Source: an uncultured Bacteroidales bacterium
GTDB taxonomy: Bacteria; Bacteroidota; Bacteroidia; Bacteroidales; Paludibacteraceae
Assembly (NCBI GenBank): GCA_946626605.1
Contig: CAMOUL010000002.1
Span: 1-64,000, forward strand
Direction: 5' to 3'
Length of the DNA stretch: 64,000 nucleotides
Every line of letters begins with the position of its first letter. Position 1 is the stretch's first letter. Below the pieces are notes generated by a model that was given only the letters and a program-made list of their open reading frames with translations, was not told where the DNA came from and searched no databases. Of this stretch, positions 7,345-17,089 are shown in pieces. The translations under genes and the position numbers were made by a program.

Positions 7345-8539
7345 TACCTCTGCATTTAAAATCGGGTGCAAAGGTACTATAAAAAATTGATATAATTCTT
7401 AAGAAATACTTAAGTACGTCTTAAATCCCCACAAATAGGGATGAATTATTGGATTTGCTGCAGTATAGGTTGTACGGAGAGTGCGCCGTTAACTGCCTGT
7501 CGCATCCATTCTTGCGGCGTGAGGCGGCCTAAACGGTACCAACGCTCATAGGCTTCCGCCCAAGCGAGGCCTTCTTTATCCGCCAGCGCTTGCTCCAGCT
7601 GGAACTGCACAATGTGCCCGATCGGGTAATTAGGCAGATACATAGGCGAGTTAACCATGTGGGAGTAGATAGCTAATAAGACGCAGTCTTTTTCTCCCAA
7701 GACGGGCTCGTAATACGCATTCCAAACCTCTGCAGCGATCTCCAGAACCGCTTCTCTCAGTTCGGCTGCTGTAGCTTTCGGATGGTCATAGAGCCACTGC
7801 CACATCTGCATATCTACGAGGCTCACGCCCATGATCTCGTACATGCCCCAGAACTGATCCAAGAATGTCTCGCGGTTCATGGTCTGCTTGCCGTAGCCGA
7901 GTAACTGCAGATCGCGTGCCTGGAACAAGAATGCGCTGGTCTCGGTAAAGCCGGTGTTGGGAATGCCGTGCAGCATGTAGTAATCCATCTTATACAGACT
8001 GATCACTTCTTCCACGTTATGCCCCATCTCATGCACGGCGATGTTGTAGCCTTTGTAATCCATTCCTTCCGGGGCGATACGTGTGCGTAAGCGTGAGGGT
8101 TCGTTATGTCCCATGCACGGCCAGGCATGTCCCGAACCGCGTGCCGGCTCCACGACGATGTGCCGCGAGATCTCTTCCGCGTTCTCTTTCTGAAAACCTA
8201 AAGTCGTCAGCATGCCTGCAATCTTCTTCTCATACGTGATCGGATCCGGAAAACGCTTGCGGGTCTCTGCGCTCAATGCCTCTTCATCCATTCCGCTGCG
8301 GGCTTTGAATCCGTCGTACCAGATGTCGTACGGACGCAGTTCACGTCCCAAACGGTTCTTAATCTCCGCGGCAACGATCTTCACCTGCCCGCTACTGATG
8401 AGTGAACGGAAGAGGCTGTCTATTTCTGCGGCAGGAATCTCTATATCGCCCTCAAAATTACGGATGATTCCGGTCGGCATATTCGGGCAATAGGCATCTA
8501 CTTGCTGCATGGCATGGAAGATATCCAAAATCTTCTGAT

Positions 8540-8595
8540 ACCGGGTATCCGGTTCCCGGCTTTCTACTTTAGACTTTTGACTTTCTACTTTGTTG
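8540..8595. repeat. hairpin and A-rich repeat inside the peptidase gene
   Basis: Reverse strand: AAAGTAGAAAGTCAAAAG-type spacer units followed by interleaved inverted repeats CCGG/CCGG and TACCCGGTA. Encodes a Lys/Ser/Glu-rich low-complexity segment. Confidence 0.55.
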
Positions 8596-8700
8596 GAATA
8601 GGGATACCAAATGGGTTCGTGGTTATTGATCACTTCTTGCGGAATCTCCTGACGCACAATGCGCTGCATGACCTGATAAATCATCTCCTGTTTCTCATCC

Positions 8701-8731
8701 TTGGTACTTGGTACTTGGTCACTTTGCCCCT
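8701..8731. repeat. TTGGTAC tandem repeat inside the peptidase gene
   Basis: TTGGTACTTGGTACTTGGTC and an adjoining ACTTTGCCCC, in frame, encoding a polar linker. Same style as the A-rich element at 56281-56318. Confidence 0.5.
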
Positions 8732-9465
8732 TATAATGGGCCTTGAGTTCGTCGCGCAGGTTCCAGTGGCTGAGTAACTTCATTCCATCCGGGAAGAGTT
8801 GGCGTCCGTCTTCCGTACGGAGTCTATCCATGCAGATGTTATAATCGGCAATGTAGTTTTCTGCCGCCGCCATCGTTTCCGTCAAGCGGGCTTGTATTTT
8901 CGCCGGTACACGGCTGGTGAACACATCTCCCAAGCGCGCTTCCGCTCACTCTCTGCGGCTCCAGTTACAACCTAACGTGTTCTTTTCTTCCAAGGAATAA
9001 AACGGGAAATTAAGGATAGTGATGAATGCCACTTTGTTGGCAAAAAGGTCATCCATCAGATGTGCCCGGGTATCATAGCCGGACATGATCCAATCTATCT
9101 CTGTCGGTTCGCCGGCGTTGGTCAATTGGGTGGGTTTCAGCAGTTCCACGGTCAGCATGTCGGCACTCTCGTTCAGTTTCTCCATCATCCGGCTGAGGCT
9201 CTCAAACAAAGCCGTGCGTTCTTCCTCTGTCCGGGCATAATTGGCTTCCACGAATGCCTTGAAATCCTCTGCCGAACCATCTTCTTCGGTCCATAAAGCC
9301 GCAGCTTGTTTGACGCCGCGTTCCATCCGTGCATCTGCAAACTCAATACCTTCGTACAGGGTATTTTTTTCCTTTGTACAAGTTGTGCATCCGGTCATAA
9401 TGATTACGGCTCCTACAGCCGCCATAAAGAAATGTTTCGTATTCATTGTATAAGTATTTTTCCGT

Positions 9466-10698
9466 TTAGAACAGTTTCAGTTGCCTGTCCTTAAAGATTT
9501 GATAACCCACCTCGCAGTTGATACACTCGCTGTGTTGACAGTAGTTTTGATACAGATGCAGCAGGGCTTGTGTATCGGCGGCATTCTTGATCACTTGCCC
9601 CAACACTTTCCACTGGCGCACGATGGTGTTATTCTCTGCGGGGATTTTCTCCATGATAGAGAAGGCGTCGAACGTCTCATTGCGATGTGCTGCGTACGCG
9701 TATTTATAAGGAATAACGGTGTTGATCAGTAAGATGTCTATACTACTCTTCCCTAACGGAGGAACAGACGAATCGGTCCACTCAAAGAGTTTTACCAAAT
9801 CCTTTATATCGTTCGTATCCAGAATCTTACTAAACAGATTATCCGATTGAAAGAGCAGTTGCGCAAACTGCCGGATTCGTAACTCCGGGCTGTTCTGCGG
9901 TCTCATCCGGGCATGTTTCCAAACCGCCGGATCCATAGGCGTCAGGCCGAACTTCGTACGCAGAAAAGCATACTCTTTTTGTAAGTCTTTCTCTTCCTCT
10001 CTGATGAGATTCGCTTGCCCCATTAAAAGTGCCGTTAGCTGAAAGAGGCTGTTACGATGTTTCTGCAGATAGGAGAGAGGTGTATTGATGGCTAATTGCT
10101 CGAAGGGCAGACTATTGGTATGAAAACCGAAATTGCGCGCCAAAGAGATGTAAAGCGCGTGTTCCCAACTGTTTTTGGTGATTTCCAAGAGCCGGTCGAT
10201 AGACGCTTTCTTGCAATCCAGACGCTTATAGAGTAAAGTCTTTCGCCATCCGTCCGTAATGAGCGAAGGATCATGAATCAGCTGCTCGGCACAACCTATT
10301 CTGCCGATGGCGGAGTCCATCTTCTGCGCGGACTCAAAGAGTTGTGTCAAGTAGTCTTTATCTCCCGGATAGTTCAGTTCACATTGCGGCACTAACTCTC
10401 CGCGGGAGTTATAAACAGGCTTGTCAGCCGTCCGAACAACGTGCAGAATAATGTTGTCGTACGCCTTGTCGAGGTGGTGATGATGCTTGGTCCAGTCGCT
10501 TGCTGAGACATGGATTTCTATATTACCGACCCACTCTTTGCCATCTATCCGAATCCGCGCATGGCTATAATCCGGTCCTGCATCCCGGTTGTGTTCCCCC
10601 ACAGAGAGAATCTCCACTTTCTTTCCGTCCGTGGTATATTGTTCAAAACCCGCCCACAAGCAATGCTCCCATATATAATGCAGTATAATCTCCCGCAT
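9466..10698 (-). CDS. DUF2851 family protein
   Basis: 410 residues, full length for this Bacteroidota family of unknown function. Diagnostic segments: MREIILHYIWEHCLW at the N-terminus, VEILSVGEHNRDAGPDYSHARI, WVGNIEIHVSASDWTKHHH and a C-terminal CINCEVGYQIFKD. No signal peptide or membrane helix, so probably cytosolic. The GxxNxxxGPDF/Y-x-A and N-I-E-I-H elements resemble the acidic-histidine core of a hydrolase, but no activity is assigned. It begins 8 bases after the restriction operon ends and is followed at 19 bases by the broken peptidase gene. Confidence 0.85.
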   Translation of the reverse strand: MREIILHYIWEHCLWAGFEQYTTDGKKVEILSVGEHNRDAGPDYSHARIRIDGKEWVGNIEIHVSASDWTKHHHHLDKAYDNIILHVVRTADKPVYNSRGELVPQCELNYPGDKDYLTQLFESAQKMDSAIGRIGCAEQLIHDPSLITDGWRKTLLYKRLDCKKASIDRLLEITKNSWEHALYISLARNFGFHTNSLPFEQLAINTPLSYLQKHRNSLFQLTALLMGQANLIREEEKDLQKEYAFLRTKFGLTPMDPAVWKHARMRPQNSPELRIRQFAQLLFQSDNLFSKILDTNDIKDLVKLFEWTDSSVPPLGKSSIDILLINTVIPYKYAYAAHRNETFDAFSIMEKIPAENNTIVRQWKVLGQVIKNAADTQALLHLYQNYCQHSECINCEVGYQIFKDRQLKLF

Positions 10699-10706
10699 AG
10701 ATAAAA

Positions 10707-13358
10707 TTATTCAACTAACTGACTTACACGGCTGACTACACGGTATTCTACATCTTGTAATTCTTTATAATGAGCAATACCACATAATATTTTTTGCTTT
10801 TCGCTTGGGTGTAACTTGTTCAAATCAACAGATGCTGTTCCGGTGTCCTTTGTTTCGGCTACAAAATAAATACGTTTGTCATCCTCAAATATAACAGCCC
10901 AATCGGGGTTGTAATTTCCTATAGGTGTTGGTATCTTAAACCACTCAGGCAACTTAAAATAGAATTTAACTTGTTCACTTTGTTCGCAATCTTGTGCGAA
11001 ATGATTTTCGACGGAGGAATCCAGCGGTACGTATTGATCATAAATAGTTTTTTCCGGTTGATTGACTTTGTAGGTAAACTCATTCAAATAAATCTCCAAT
11101 TGGCTATCAGTAAATAGACGCATTTCGTATTCAGACGAGCCAACGCGATGATATTCAATACCGTCAATCATCATGTCATATAATATACGGCGGATTGCAG
11201 ATACTGCCATGTCCATGAATAACTGAGGATTTACTGACACATCATCAAGCCTACCAGATTGATTGAGAATAGACCAAATAGTGGAACGTGTCAGCTCTGT
11301 ACGATTTTGAATATATCCCAGAAAATCAGGAATGATATAATCCGTCTCTCCTTTTGCTACTTTATCTCCTTTATAGTTGGTACTGACTCCTTCTGAATTA
11401 ATGACGACCTCTGTTTTAACGGATCGAATAGTAGGAGCAACTATGCGGGGCATTTCCTTAATGGCTCTGGCTGCCTTTTGAATTAAATCATCGGTACTAT
11501 AGTTAACGCGATAAGTTGTTTTGGCTTTTAGTTTGCCCCAAATCTCCAAGAATAGCGGATCTGCTTCAAATCCTTTGCGGTATTTGACCGTTACACGGTC
11601 GCGTTTCGGTTTAATACGTCCGGTAAAATCAACTCCACAATCATCGTGCAACTCTGTTTGCAAGGCTTTGGCAAAATCATTATAAGACTCATTGGCAATA
11701 ACTGTAAGACGGTTGATATTTATGTCCCGCACGCGCAATCCATCTTGATTGACAGCAAGACGCAAGCCACGTCCTATTTCTTGTCGTTTCTTTAATTCAG
11801 ATTTTGTCTCATTGAGAGTACAAATCTGGAAAACATTAGGGTTGTCCCAACCTTCCCGCAGAGCAGTATGTGAGAAGATAAAGCGTAATGGTACATTGAT
11901 ATCCAATAGCGTTTCCTTATCGCGCATGATTAGATTATAGGTGTCATCATCCGCTTTTGACTCGCCATCGGTGTCTTTCACATGCCCTTTCTTGTCCTGC
12001 GAGAAATATCCGTTATGAATCATATCTATCGGAAATGTATTCAAGGGTTGGAATTTAGGCTGCGCAATCAATTCGGCATAAATTTCTTCAAACCATTTTG
12101 CGAACTTCCCCTTTATCTCATTCCCCAGTTCATCATAAGAGCGATAATTGGCAACACGGTCAATAAAGAATAAAGACAATACTTTTATTCCTTTGTTTCT
12201 CAGGATCAACTCTTTCCGCAAATGTTCCTCTATTGTACGGCGCATCTGAAAGCGCATTACATCATCATTGAGGTCATCGTGCCGTTCTCCAACATATAAT
12301 GTCTCACTATTGCTGAACACCAAACAGCCATTGGAAGCATCGATTTCTTCGACGATATAGCCGTTGCGGTATATTTCCCGCTCGTTGGACAGTTGATATA
12401 AGTCGTCGCCAGTGCGAACAGTGACCGTTTTTTGCCGAACACCGTCTTTTGTATTCTGGTCAATAGTCAGTTTGGCGGTTATCTTTGTTTTTGTAGGTGT
12501 GATACTCTCCAGCGCGACAAATGCTCCGTTCAGGGAATTCTCTTCCAAGACGGAGTCCACTTCTATCTGTTTTACCAATCCGAGATCATAAGCTTTTACC
12601 GGATTGAGACTATAAACAAGATTGTATTTGTTCCTGTGTGTAGCAGAATATCGTAACGTACATAACGGATTCAGGTTTTGAATAGCCACTACTCGCTTTT
12701 CCGATTCCATATTCTGTGGTTCATCCACTATTACAATCGGATTGACGGACTGAATGAAACGCACCGGTTCCTGTCCGTTCAGTTTGTCGTTAGGCCGGTT
12801 GATGATATTCTCATCTTTGGCAAAAGCATCAATGTTAATAACCAGTATTTCGATGTTATCTCCTGTAGCAAATCCGCGCAAAGCAGAAATCCGACTACTA
12901 TCGTACACATAGTAGCGGACAGGGATATTGTCATACAGCGATTGGAAATGTTCGTGTGTTATTTGCAGGTTTTTTAGCACACCTTCGCGTATAGCAACGG
13001 ATGGAACTACAATTACAAATTTCTTGAATCCGTACTTGCGATTTAGTTCATAGATGGTTCGCAGATACACATATGTTTTGCCGGTACCTGTTTCCATCTC
13101 AACGGAAAAGTGCATGCCATCCAATGCTTCGGATTCGGGCAATTCATTATGTGCTTGAATTTTCTGTAAGTTGCTTAATATCTGTGTGTCGGACAGCATT
13201 AATTGGTTCGCTATTCCGTCAATCAGATTAAGCGCACCGGATTCATTGAGGCTATAGGTATAGCCAGATTCTTCAGCATTTTGTCCTTCAAAGAGATTTA
13301 CAACAGATTGTATAGCCTCTTGCTGATACCCTAAATTTGATTCAAAAGATAGTTTCAT
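10707..13358 (-). CDS. type III-like restriction enzyme Res subunit (SF2 helicase plus PD-(D/E)XK nuclease)
   Basis: 883 residues. Res subunits translocate along or slide on DNA using ATP and cut after meeting an unmodified site recognised by their Mod partner. Visible: the N-terminal LGYQQEAIQSVVNLFEGQ, Walker A METGTGKT (88-95), DEPQ box (212-215), SATHRNKYN, and the late helicase motif QEIGRGLRLAV preceded by REGWDNPNVFQICTL. The C-terminal nuclease is intact: PD (818-819) and E-T-K (835-837). The ATG overlaps the stop of the small upstream gene by 4 bases (ATGA), so translation is coupled. Last gene of a four-gene operon. Confidence 0.9.
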   Translation of the reverse strand: MKLSFESNLGYQQEAIQSVVNLFEGQNAEESGYTYSLNESGALNLIDGIANQLMLSDTQILSNLQKIQAHNELPESEALDGMHFSVEMETGTGKTYVYLRTIYELNRKYGFKKFVIVVPSVAIREGVLKNLQITHEHFQSLYDNIPVRYYVYDSSRISALRGFATGDNIEILVINIDAFAKDENIINRPNDKLNGQEPVRFIQSVNPIVIVDEPQNMESEKRVVAIQNLNPLCTLRYSATHRNKYNLVYSLNPVKAYDLGLVKQIEVDSVLEENSLNGAFVALESITPTKTKITAKLTIDQNTKDGVRQKTVTVRTGDDLYQLSNEREIYRNGYIVEEIDASNGCLVFSNSETLYVGERHDDLNDDVMRFQMRRTIEEHLRKELILRNKGIKVLSLFFIDRVANYRSYDELGNEIKGKFAKWFEEIYAELIAQPKFQPLNTFPIDMIHNGYFSQDKKGHVKDTDGESKADDDTYNLIMRDKETLLDINVPLRFIFSHTALREGWDNPNVFQICTLNETKSELKKRQEIGRGLRLAVNQDGLRVRDININRLTVIANESYNDFAKALQTELHDDCGVDFTGRIKPKRDRVTVKYRKGFEADPLFLEIWGKLKAKTTYRVNYSTDDLIQKAARAIKEMPRIVAPTIRSVKTEVVINSEGVSTNYKGDKVAKGETDYIIPDFLGYIQNRTELTRSTIWSILNQSGRLDDVSVNPQLFMDMAVSAIRRILYDMMIDGIEYHRVGSSEYEMRLFTDSQLEIYLNEFTYKVNQPEKTIYDQYVPLDSSVENHFAQDCEQSEQVKFYFKLPEWFKIPTPIGNYNPDWAVIFEDDKRIYFVAETKDTGTASVDLNKLHPSEKQKILCGIAHYKELQDVEYRVVSRVSQLVE

Positions 13359-13960
13359 GCTGTGTAATTCAAAACAAAATGTTGTATGATGCCAAAATTT
13401 GGATGAACTGATTCAAAATACTCATCATGAATAACATGCTCTTTTCTACAAAGACATTCACTTGCTCTATTATATTGATTAAGAATGTCATTTATCCCTT
13501 GAATAGTATTGTCAACATCTCCTTCCTGCAAATAACCAACGAGTATTCCTTTGGGATAAATAGAGTTTATATAATTATCTATACCTGTGTCAATATATCT
13601 TTTTTTCAATGCATAATCATGCTCCTTCAAACGTTTGGCTTCAATATAGAAATGGTATTCGTTTTGAAACTTAATTTGAGACATTCTCATATCTATGCGT
13701 TTTTCTTTGTCAGCGAATCCTTTTTCTATATGGCTTTTGTCATGGAGATGTTTTTCTGTCGTATTGTTAATTCTCCATTTTATGCGCTTCTTATTATCCG
13801 TTATATACTGATCAAGCATTTCTGTAAAATCATTTTCCATCCAATCTGCCGTATATATTTTCTTACTTATAGATGAATTATATGCTTCGATGAGTAATAT
13901 TAGGCAATGATTTTCAAAGGAGTGCTTAAAAACGGAAATAATGATTTTGTTAAATCCCAT
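13355..13960 (-). CDS. 201-residue protein of the restriction operon, possible PD-(D/E)XK nuclease fold
   Basis: No family recognised with certainty. It sits between the second methyltransferase (3 bases away) and res (ATGA overlap), so it is a fixed member of the operon. Residues 88-110 read RID followed 16 residues later by IEAKR: D90 and E107-x-K109 have the spacing and hydrophobic strand context of a PD-(D/E)XK core, and a conserved-looking helix DNYINSIYPKGILVGYLQEG follows. The N-terminal half has an amphipathic stretch (DFTEMLDQYITDNKKRIKWRI). It is AT-rich like its neighbour. Inference: a second nuclease or a DNA-binding accessory subunit of the system. Confidence 0.6.
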   Translation of the reverse strand: MGFNKIIISVFKHSFENHCLILLIEAYNSSISKKIYTADWMENDFTEMLDQYITDNKKRIKWRINNTTEKHLHDKSHIEKGFADKEKRIDMRMSQIKFQNEYHFYIEAKRLKEHDYALKKRYIDTGIDNYINSIYPKGILVGYLQEGDVDNTIQGINDILNQYNRASECLCRKEHVIHDEYFESVHPNFGIIQHFVLNYTA

Positions 13961-13963
13961 ATC

Positions 13964-16900
13964 TCAATCCTCCTCCATATTTAAGATTTCCATAATGATT
14001 TCCGATGCTTCTTCCATCGCCATGGATTCTGTCCAAAAACGTTTTTGATTAGGAAGAATTATGTATATACTGTTCTCATGATAGTATGTGACTTTCTTTC
14101 TAAAATAAATACTTCCTTCTTTGGCTTCCCATAATAATTTATCAAGTACATTTAATTCTGTGTTAAGATCCAGAGGCGAACACTCTACAGATGAGATGCT
14201 TTCATCAAAGAACAATTTAATAACTGCTAATGGCGATTTCGGTTGTATAGTATAATAGATACCAGATACCTGCATGTCGTTATTGCACATAAATTGGTTT
14301 ATCTCATCACATAATCTATTGGTATATGCAGATATGTCATGTTTATTTACAGGCCACATCGCATTTTTATAAGATTTCATCATCAATTGTTTCGTTGTTG
14401 AACAAAAGTCATCGATCAAAATCTTTTCCCAATCAGATATTTCGTATTTTTCATATATGTACTTATTTATATCATTTTCAAGAGATTTAATATCTACATC
14501 GCTAAACTCTGCCATTCCAGCAATAGCACTATCATATATGTTAGAAAGCGCATACAAGTCGTTCGTCTGTAGAATGAAAGGTAATGATTTTATTTCATTG
14601 ATTTTGATTTCTTCTCGTTCTATTCCAATTGAAGGAGAACATAAAAATATGTAATATTGGACTAAGGATGAATTTAAAAAGCAGGTTAGTCCTTTTAATA
14701 ATTGTTCATCTTCAACTCGCAGTCCAATAACTTTGCTATTAAAAGAACAATCTTTGTCTATAAAAGATGCGCAAATATCATTATTCTGGAGTCCTTCCTT
14801 TATTAAAATATGAGGAGCCTTGTATGTACAGGTATTCCCCAACCGCCTAAACCCATGAATTGCCAATCTTGTTCCCCAATTAGGATGTTGGTCGTATATC
14901 ACCATGGATTTTAACGACATTCCATCTTTTATATTACTGAAGTGGTATGATAAATACCGATTAATATGTTCTGGCTTAATATATACGCTGGGGACTTCGT
15001 CGTTTATAATTACATTTCTTGTTGAAGAATCTATAAACTGTAAGCCAAGGCCTGCGTGAATATTATTAGCTGTCAAATAAGTTGCAAGCGTGGGCATATT
15101 TGATAAACGAGCTATTAAGTCTGCATCTTTATCTCCACCCCACATCGCAATTTTCCATATTTTAGTATCTGTTTTTCTGCATTCCTCTCTTGGCAGGTAT
15201 TTTACATCTGAACTATCAATTACGACTCCTTCTAATATATTTGATTTGATATATGTTTTAGGTGCATAATAAATAATTTTGTCCGCGAAATTTGATGGTT
15301 GCTCTTTCTGATAGAAACCAATACATATAGGGCCTATGGCAGAACCAAATAATTGACCTCCAAAATCTACTGGAGCATTTCTTAGTATGGAGAAATTATA
15401 TATTTTTGATACATAGCATTCGTTGAACAGCCATTTGCGGAAATTTTGGTATGTGCTATTAATGTTAGTTAGTATTTTTGCATTGAAAATTAGTGCGACT
15501 TTACCTTTAGGGGCAAATTGTATCGCTTTATGTAAGAAAGGCAAAACCATTTCTTTCGCAAAGCCGTATTTGTTGCAATAGTTTCTAATAGTAGGAGACA
15601 GAGTTACTCCTTTTGATTTGTTCTCTGTTCCAAAGGGTGGATTACCTACGACCAAATCAAATTGAATTGACTCAATATCGTCATTTTGTGCAATAGTGTC
15701 TCTGCAAAATAGATTATTACCTTTTTTCTTCTCCGGAACATGATCCGGATCATTAATCAGACATGGTAGTTTAGTTGATAACCATAGAGTTTTGGGATCC
15801 AAATTATCCACCAATGCCAGATATAAACTAAATGCAGCTACAATAATAGCTTGATCGTTTTGCTCAATACCATATATATTATCCGTTAGTATCTTATTTA
15901 GTTGGTCAAAGTTTGTCAGTTTTTCATTATGGGCATTTTCATAACGTTTTAGCAAGCGTTTATAACTTTCCACAAGGAAAATACCTGATCCACAAGCTGG
16001 GTCTAATATTTTGACATTATAATTTGTGTATTTCTTGCCAATTGGCAGGACTTCATCCAATATGAGCGTAACTAATGAAGGAGGAGTATAAAATGCACCT
16101 GCGTTCTTTTTCTTCTTCTCATCTGTTTCCGCTAAAAACCGCTCGTATATCTCACTTATTAATTCAATTTGGATAATATTAAAATCAAATAATCGCCATT
16201 CAGAAAATAATTCCGCTTGTCCATCTCCTTCGTAGCCGCTAATGAAACACTTTCGTATTATTTCCAAGTGTTTCTGTTCAATATTTTGTCGTTCGCCTTC
16301 AACAACCGAGAATACATTTCCATTGAATTGTTCCTCTAATTTAGCAAATAACCGATATGTCGCTTCTACATCCTCAAGAATATCAAAATAAGTCTTAGCA
16401 TTCGGTTTGATTGTCTCATAAAAATCTTTTCCAGTTGCTCCTCTGTCTTCAAGATATAGTAAGAACAAAGACCGCAAAATAATCTTATGAATGATGGTTA
16501 TATCTGTTAATCCTAATTTCTGCAAGTCTTTTGTTGCTTCCTTTAAACTATCAACTAAATATCTATCTACTCTTTTTTGCAGATTAATCTTTTTGCGTAT
16601 TTCTATCGCTTCCGGCAAAGTCCATACAATACCGGTGTCAATAGCTATAGACGAAAACAATGTGACAAGATTTGACAAAGCCTCTTTATCCTGACTACTT
16701 GCTACTTGTATTTCGAGTTTCTTCAGTTCTTTAGTATAGTCTGTATTCCTGTTTTCGGCAAATGGTTTGGCAGTACAATTATAGATTCTTATTTCAGTAT
16801 CACTATAAACATACAAGAACAAAACCTTTTGGTAATTCCAAATGTATTTGTGAATGCGTGCAATCTCTTTCAAGGTCTCCGTATCAAATTGGGATACCTT

Positions 16901-17077
16901 TTTCAAAAATACAGCAGGATATGATTTGTTTTCATCTGTAGAAAAGTATATCTCGTCAATGCCGAAATCTTTAATTTGCTCGCATACCATTCTTTGGTCA
17001 TCTGGTAATAATGACATATCAGAACACGAAACACATCGATTCAGCCCTAAGGTCGCTTTGAAATCAAAAGTCTTCAT
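13964..17077 (-). CDS. large N6-adenine DNA methyltransferase, Eco57I/type IIG-like (gamma class)
   Basis: 1037 residues. Motif I LDPACGSGIFLVES (358-370) precedes motif IV VVGNPPF (476-482), the gamma-class order. Residues 1-340 form a long N-terminal region (PAVFLKKVSQFD; TEIRIYNC; a helical domain ending NAGAFYTPPSLV) as in type I and IIG enzymes; residues about 650-1037 would hold target recognition (GLGLQFI; IYDQHPNWGTRLAIHG). I see no convincing nuclease motif at the N-terminus, so it may be methyltransferase only. It has its own recognition region, so the operon encodes two different DNA specificities. Markedly AT-rich. Starts 12 bases after mod. Confidence 0.82.
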   Translation of the reverse strand: MKTFDFKATLGLNRCVSCSDMSLLPDDQRMVCEQIKDFGIDEIYFSTDENKSYPAVFLKKVSQFDTETLKEIARIHKYIWNYQKVLFLYVYSDTEIRIYNCTAKPFAENRNTDYTKELKKLEIQVASSQDKEALSNLVTLFSSIAIDTGIVWTLPEAIEIRKKINLQKRVDRYLVDSLKEATKDLQKLGLTDITIIHKIILRSLFLLYLEDRGATGKDFYETIKPNAKTYFDILEDVEATYRLFAKLEEQFNGNVFSVVEGERQNIEQKHLEIIRKCFISGYEGDGQAELFSEWRLFDFNIIQIELISEIYERFLAETDEKKKKNAGAFYTPPSLVTLILDEVLPIGKKYTNYNVKILDPACGSGIFLVESYKRLLKRYENAHNEKLTNFDQLNKILTDNIYGIEQNDQAIIVAAFSLYLALVDNLDPKTLWLSTKLPCLINDPDHVPEKKKGNNLFCRDTIAQNDDIESIQFDLVVGNPPFGTENKSKGVTLSPTIRNYCNKYGFAKEMVLPFLHKAIQFAPKGKVALIFNAKILTNINSTYQNFRKWLFNECYVSKIYNFSILRNAPVDFGGQLFGSAIGPICIGFYQKEQPSNFADKIIYYAPKTYIKSNILEGVVIDSSDVKYLPREECRKTDTKIWKIAMWGGDKDADLIARLSNMPTLATYLTANNIHAGLGLQFIDSSTRNVIINDEVPSVYIKPEHINRYLSYHFSNIKDGMSLKSMVIYDQHPNWGTRLAIHGFRRLGNTCTYKAPHILIKEGLQNNDICASFIDKDCSFNSKVIGLRVEDEQLLKGLTCFLNSSLVQYYIFLCSPSIGIEREEIKINEIKSLPFILQTNDLYALSNIYDSAIAGMAEFSDVDIKSLENDINKYIYEKYEISDWEKILIDDFCSTTKQLMMKSYKNAMWPVNKHDISAYTNRLCDEINQFMCNNDMQVSGIYYTIQPKSPLAVIKLFFDESISSVECSPLDLNTELNVLDKLLWEAKEGSIYFRKKVTYYHENSIYIILPNQKRFWTESMAMEEASEIIMEILNMEED

Positions 17078-17089
17078 ATACTTTTATTT

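Larger units (their letters stand above)
7446..9446 (-). pseudogene. M3-like zinc metallopeptidase lipoprotein, interrupted by one in-frame TGA
   Basis: Two open frames, 9446-8946 (166 codons) and 8933-7446 (495 codons), lie in the same phase and are separated only by a TGA at 8946-8948 and four sense codons. The first has a lipoprotein signal (VIIMTGC). The second has the zinc motif HEMGH (8033-8019) and, about 25 residues on, a glutamate in GFTETSAF, the arrangement of gluzincin M3 peptidases. Fused, they give about 666 residues with the junction SRRE-stop-AEARLGDVF; a Trp codon (TGG) there would restore the protein. TGA ends many other genes here, so readthrough is unlikely. Either a recent nonsense mutation or a base-calling error. 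Two in-frame repeats (8540-8595, 8701-8731) lie in its poorly conserved middle. Confidence 0.75.

Noticed and set aside
8946..8948. TGA read as tryptophan or selenocysteine
   Set aside because: TGA is the stop of many intact genes here, and the position is not a catalytic one; mutation or sequencing error is simpler.
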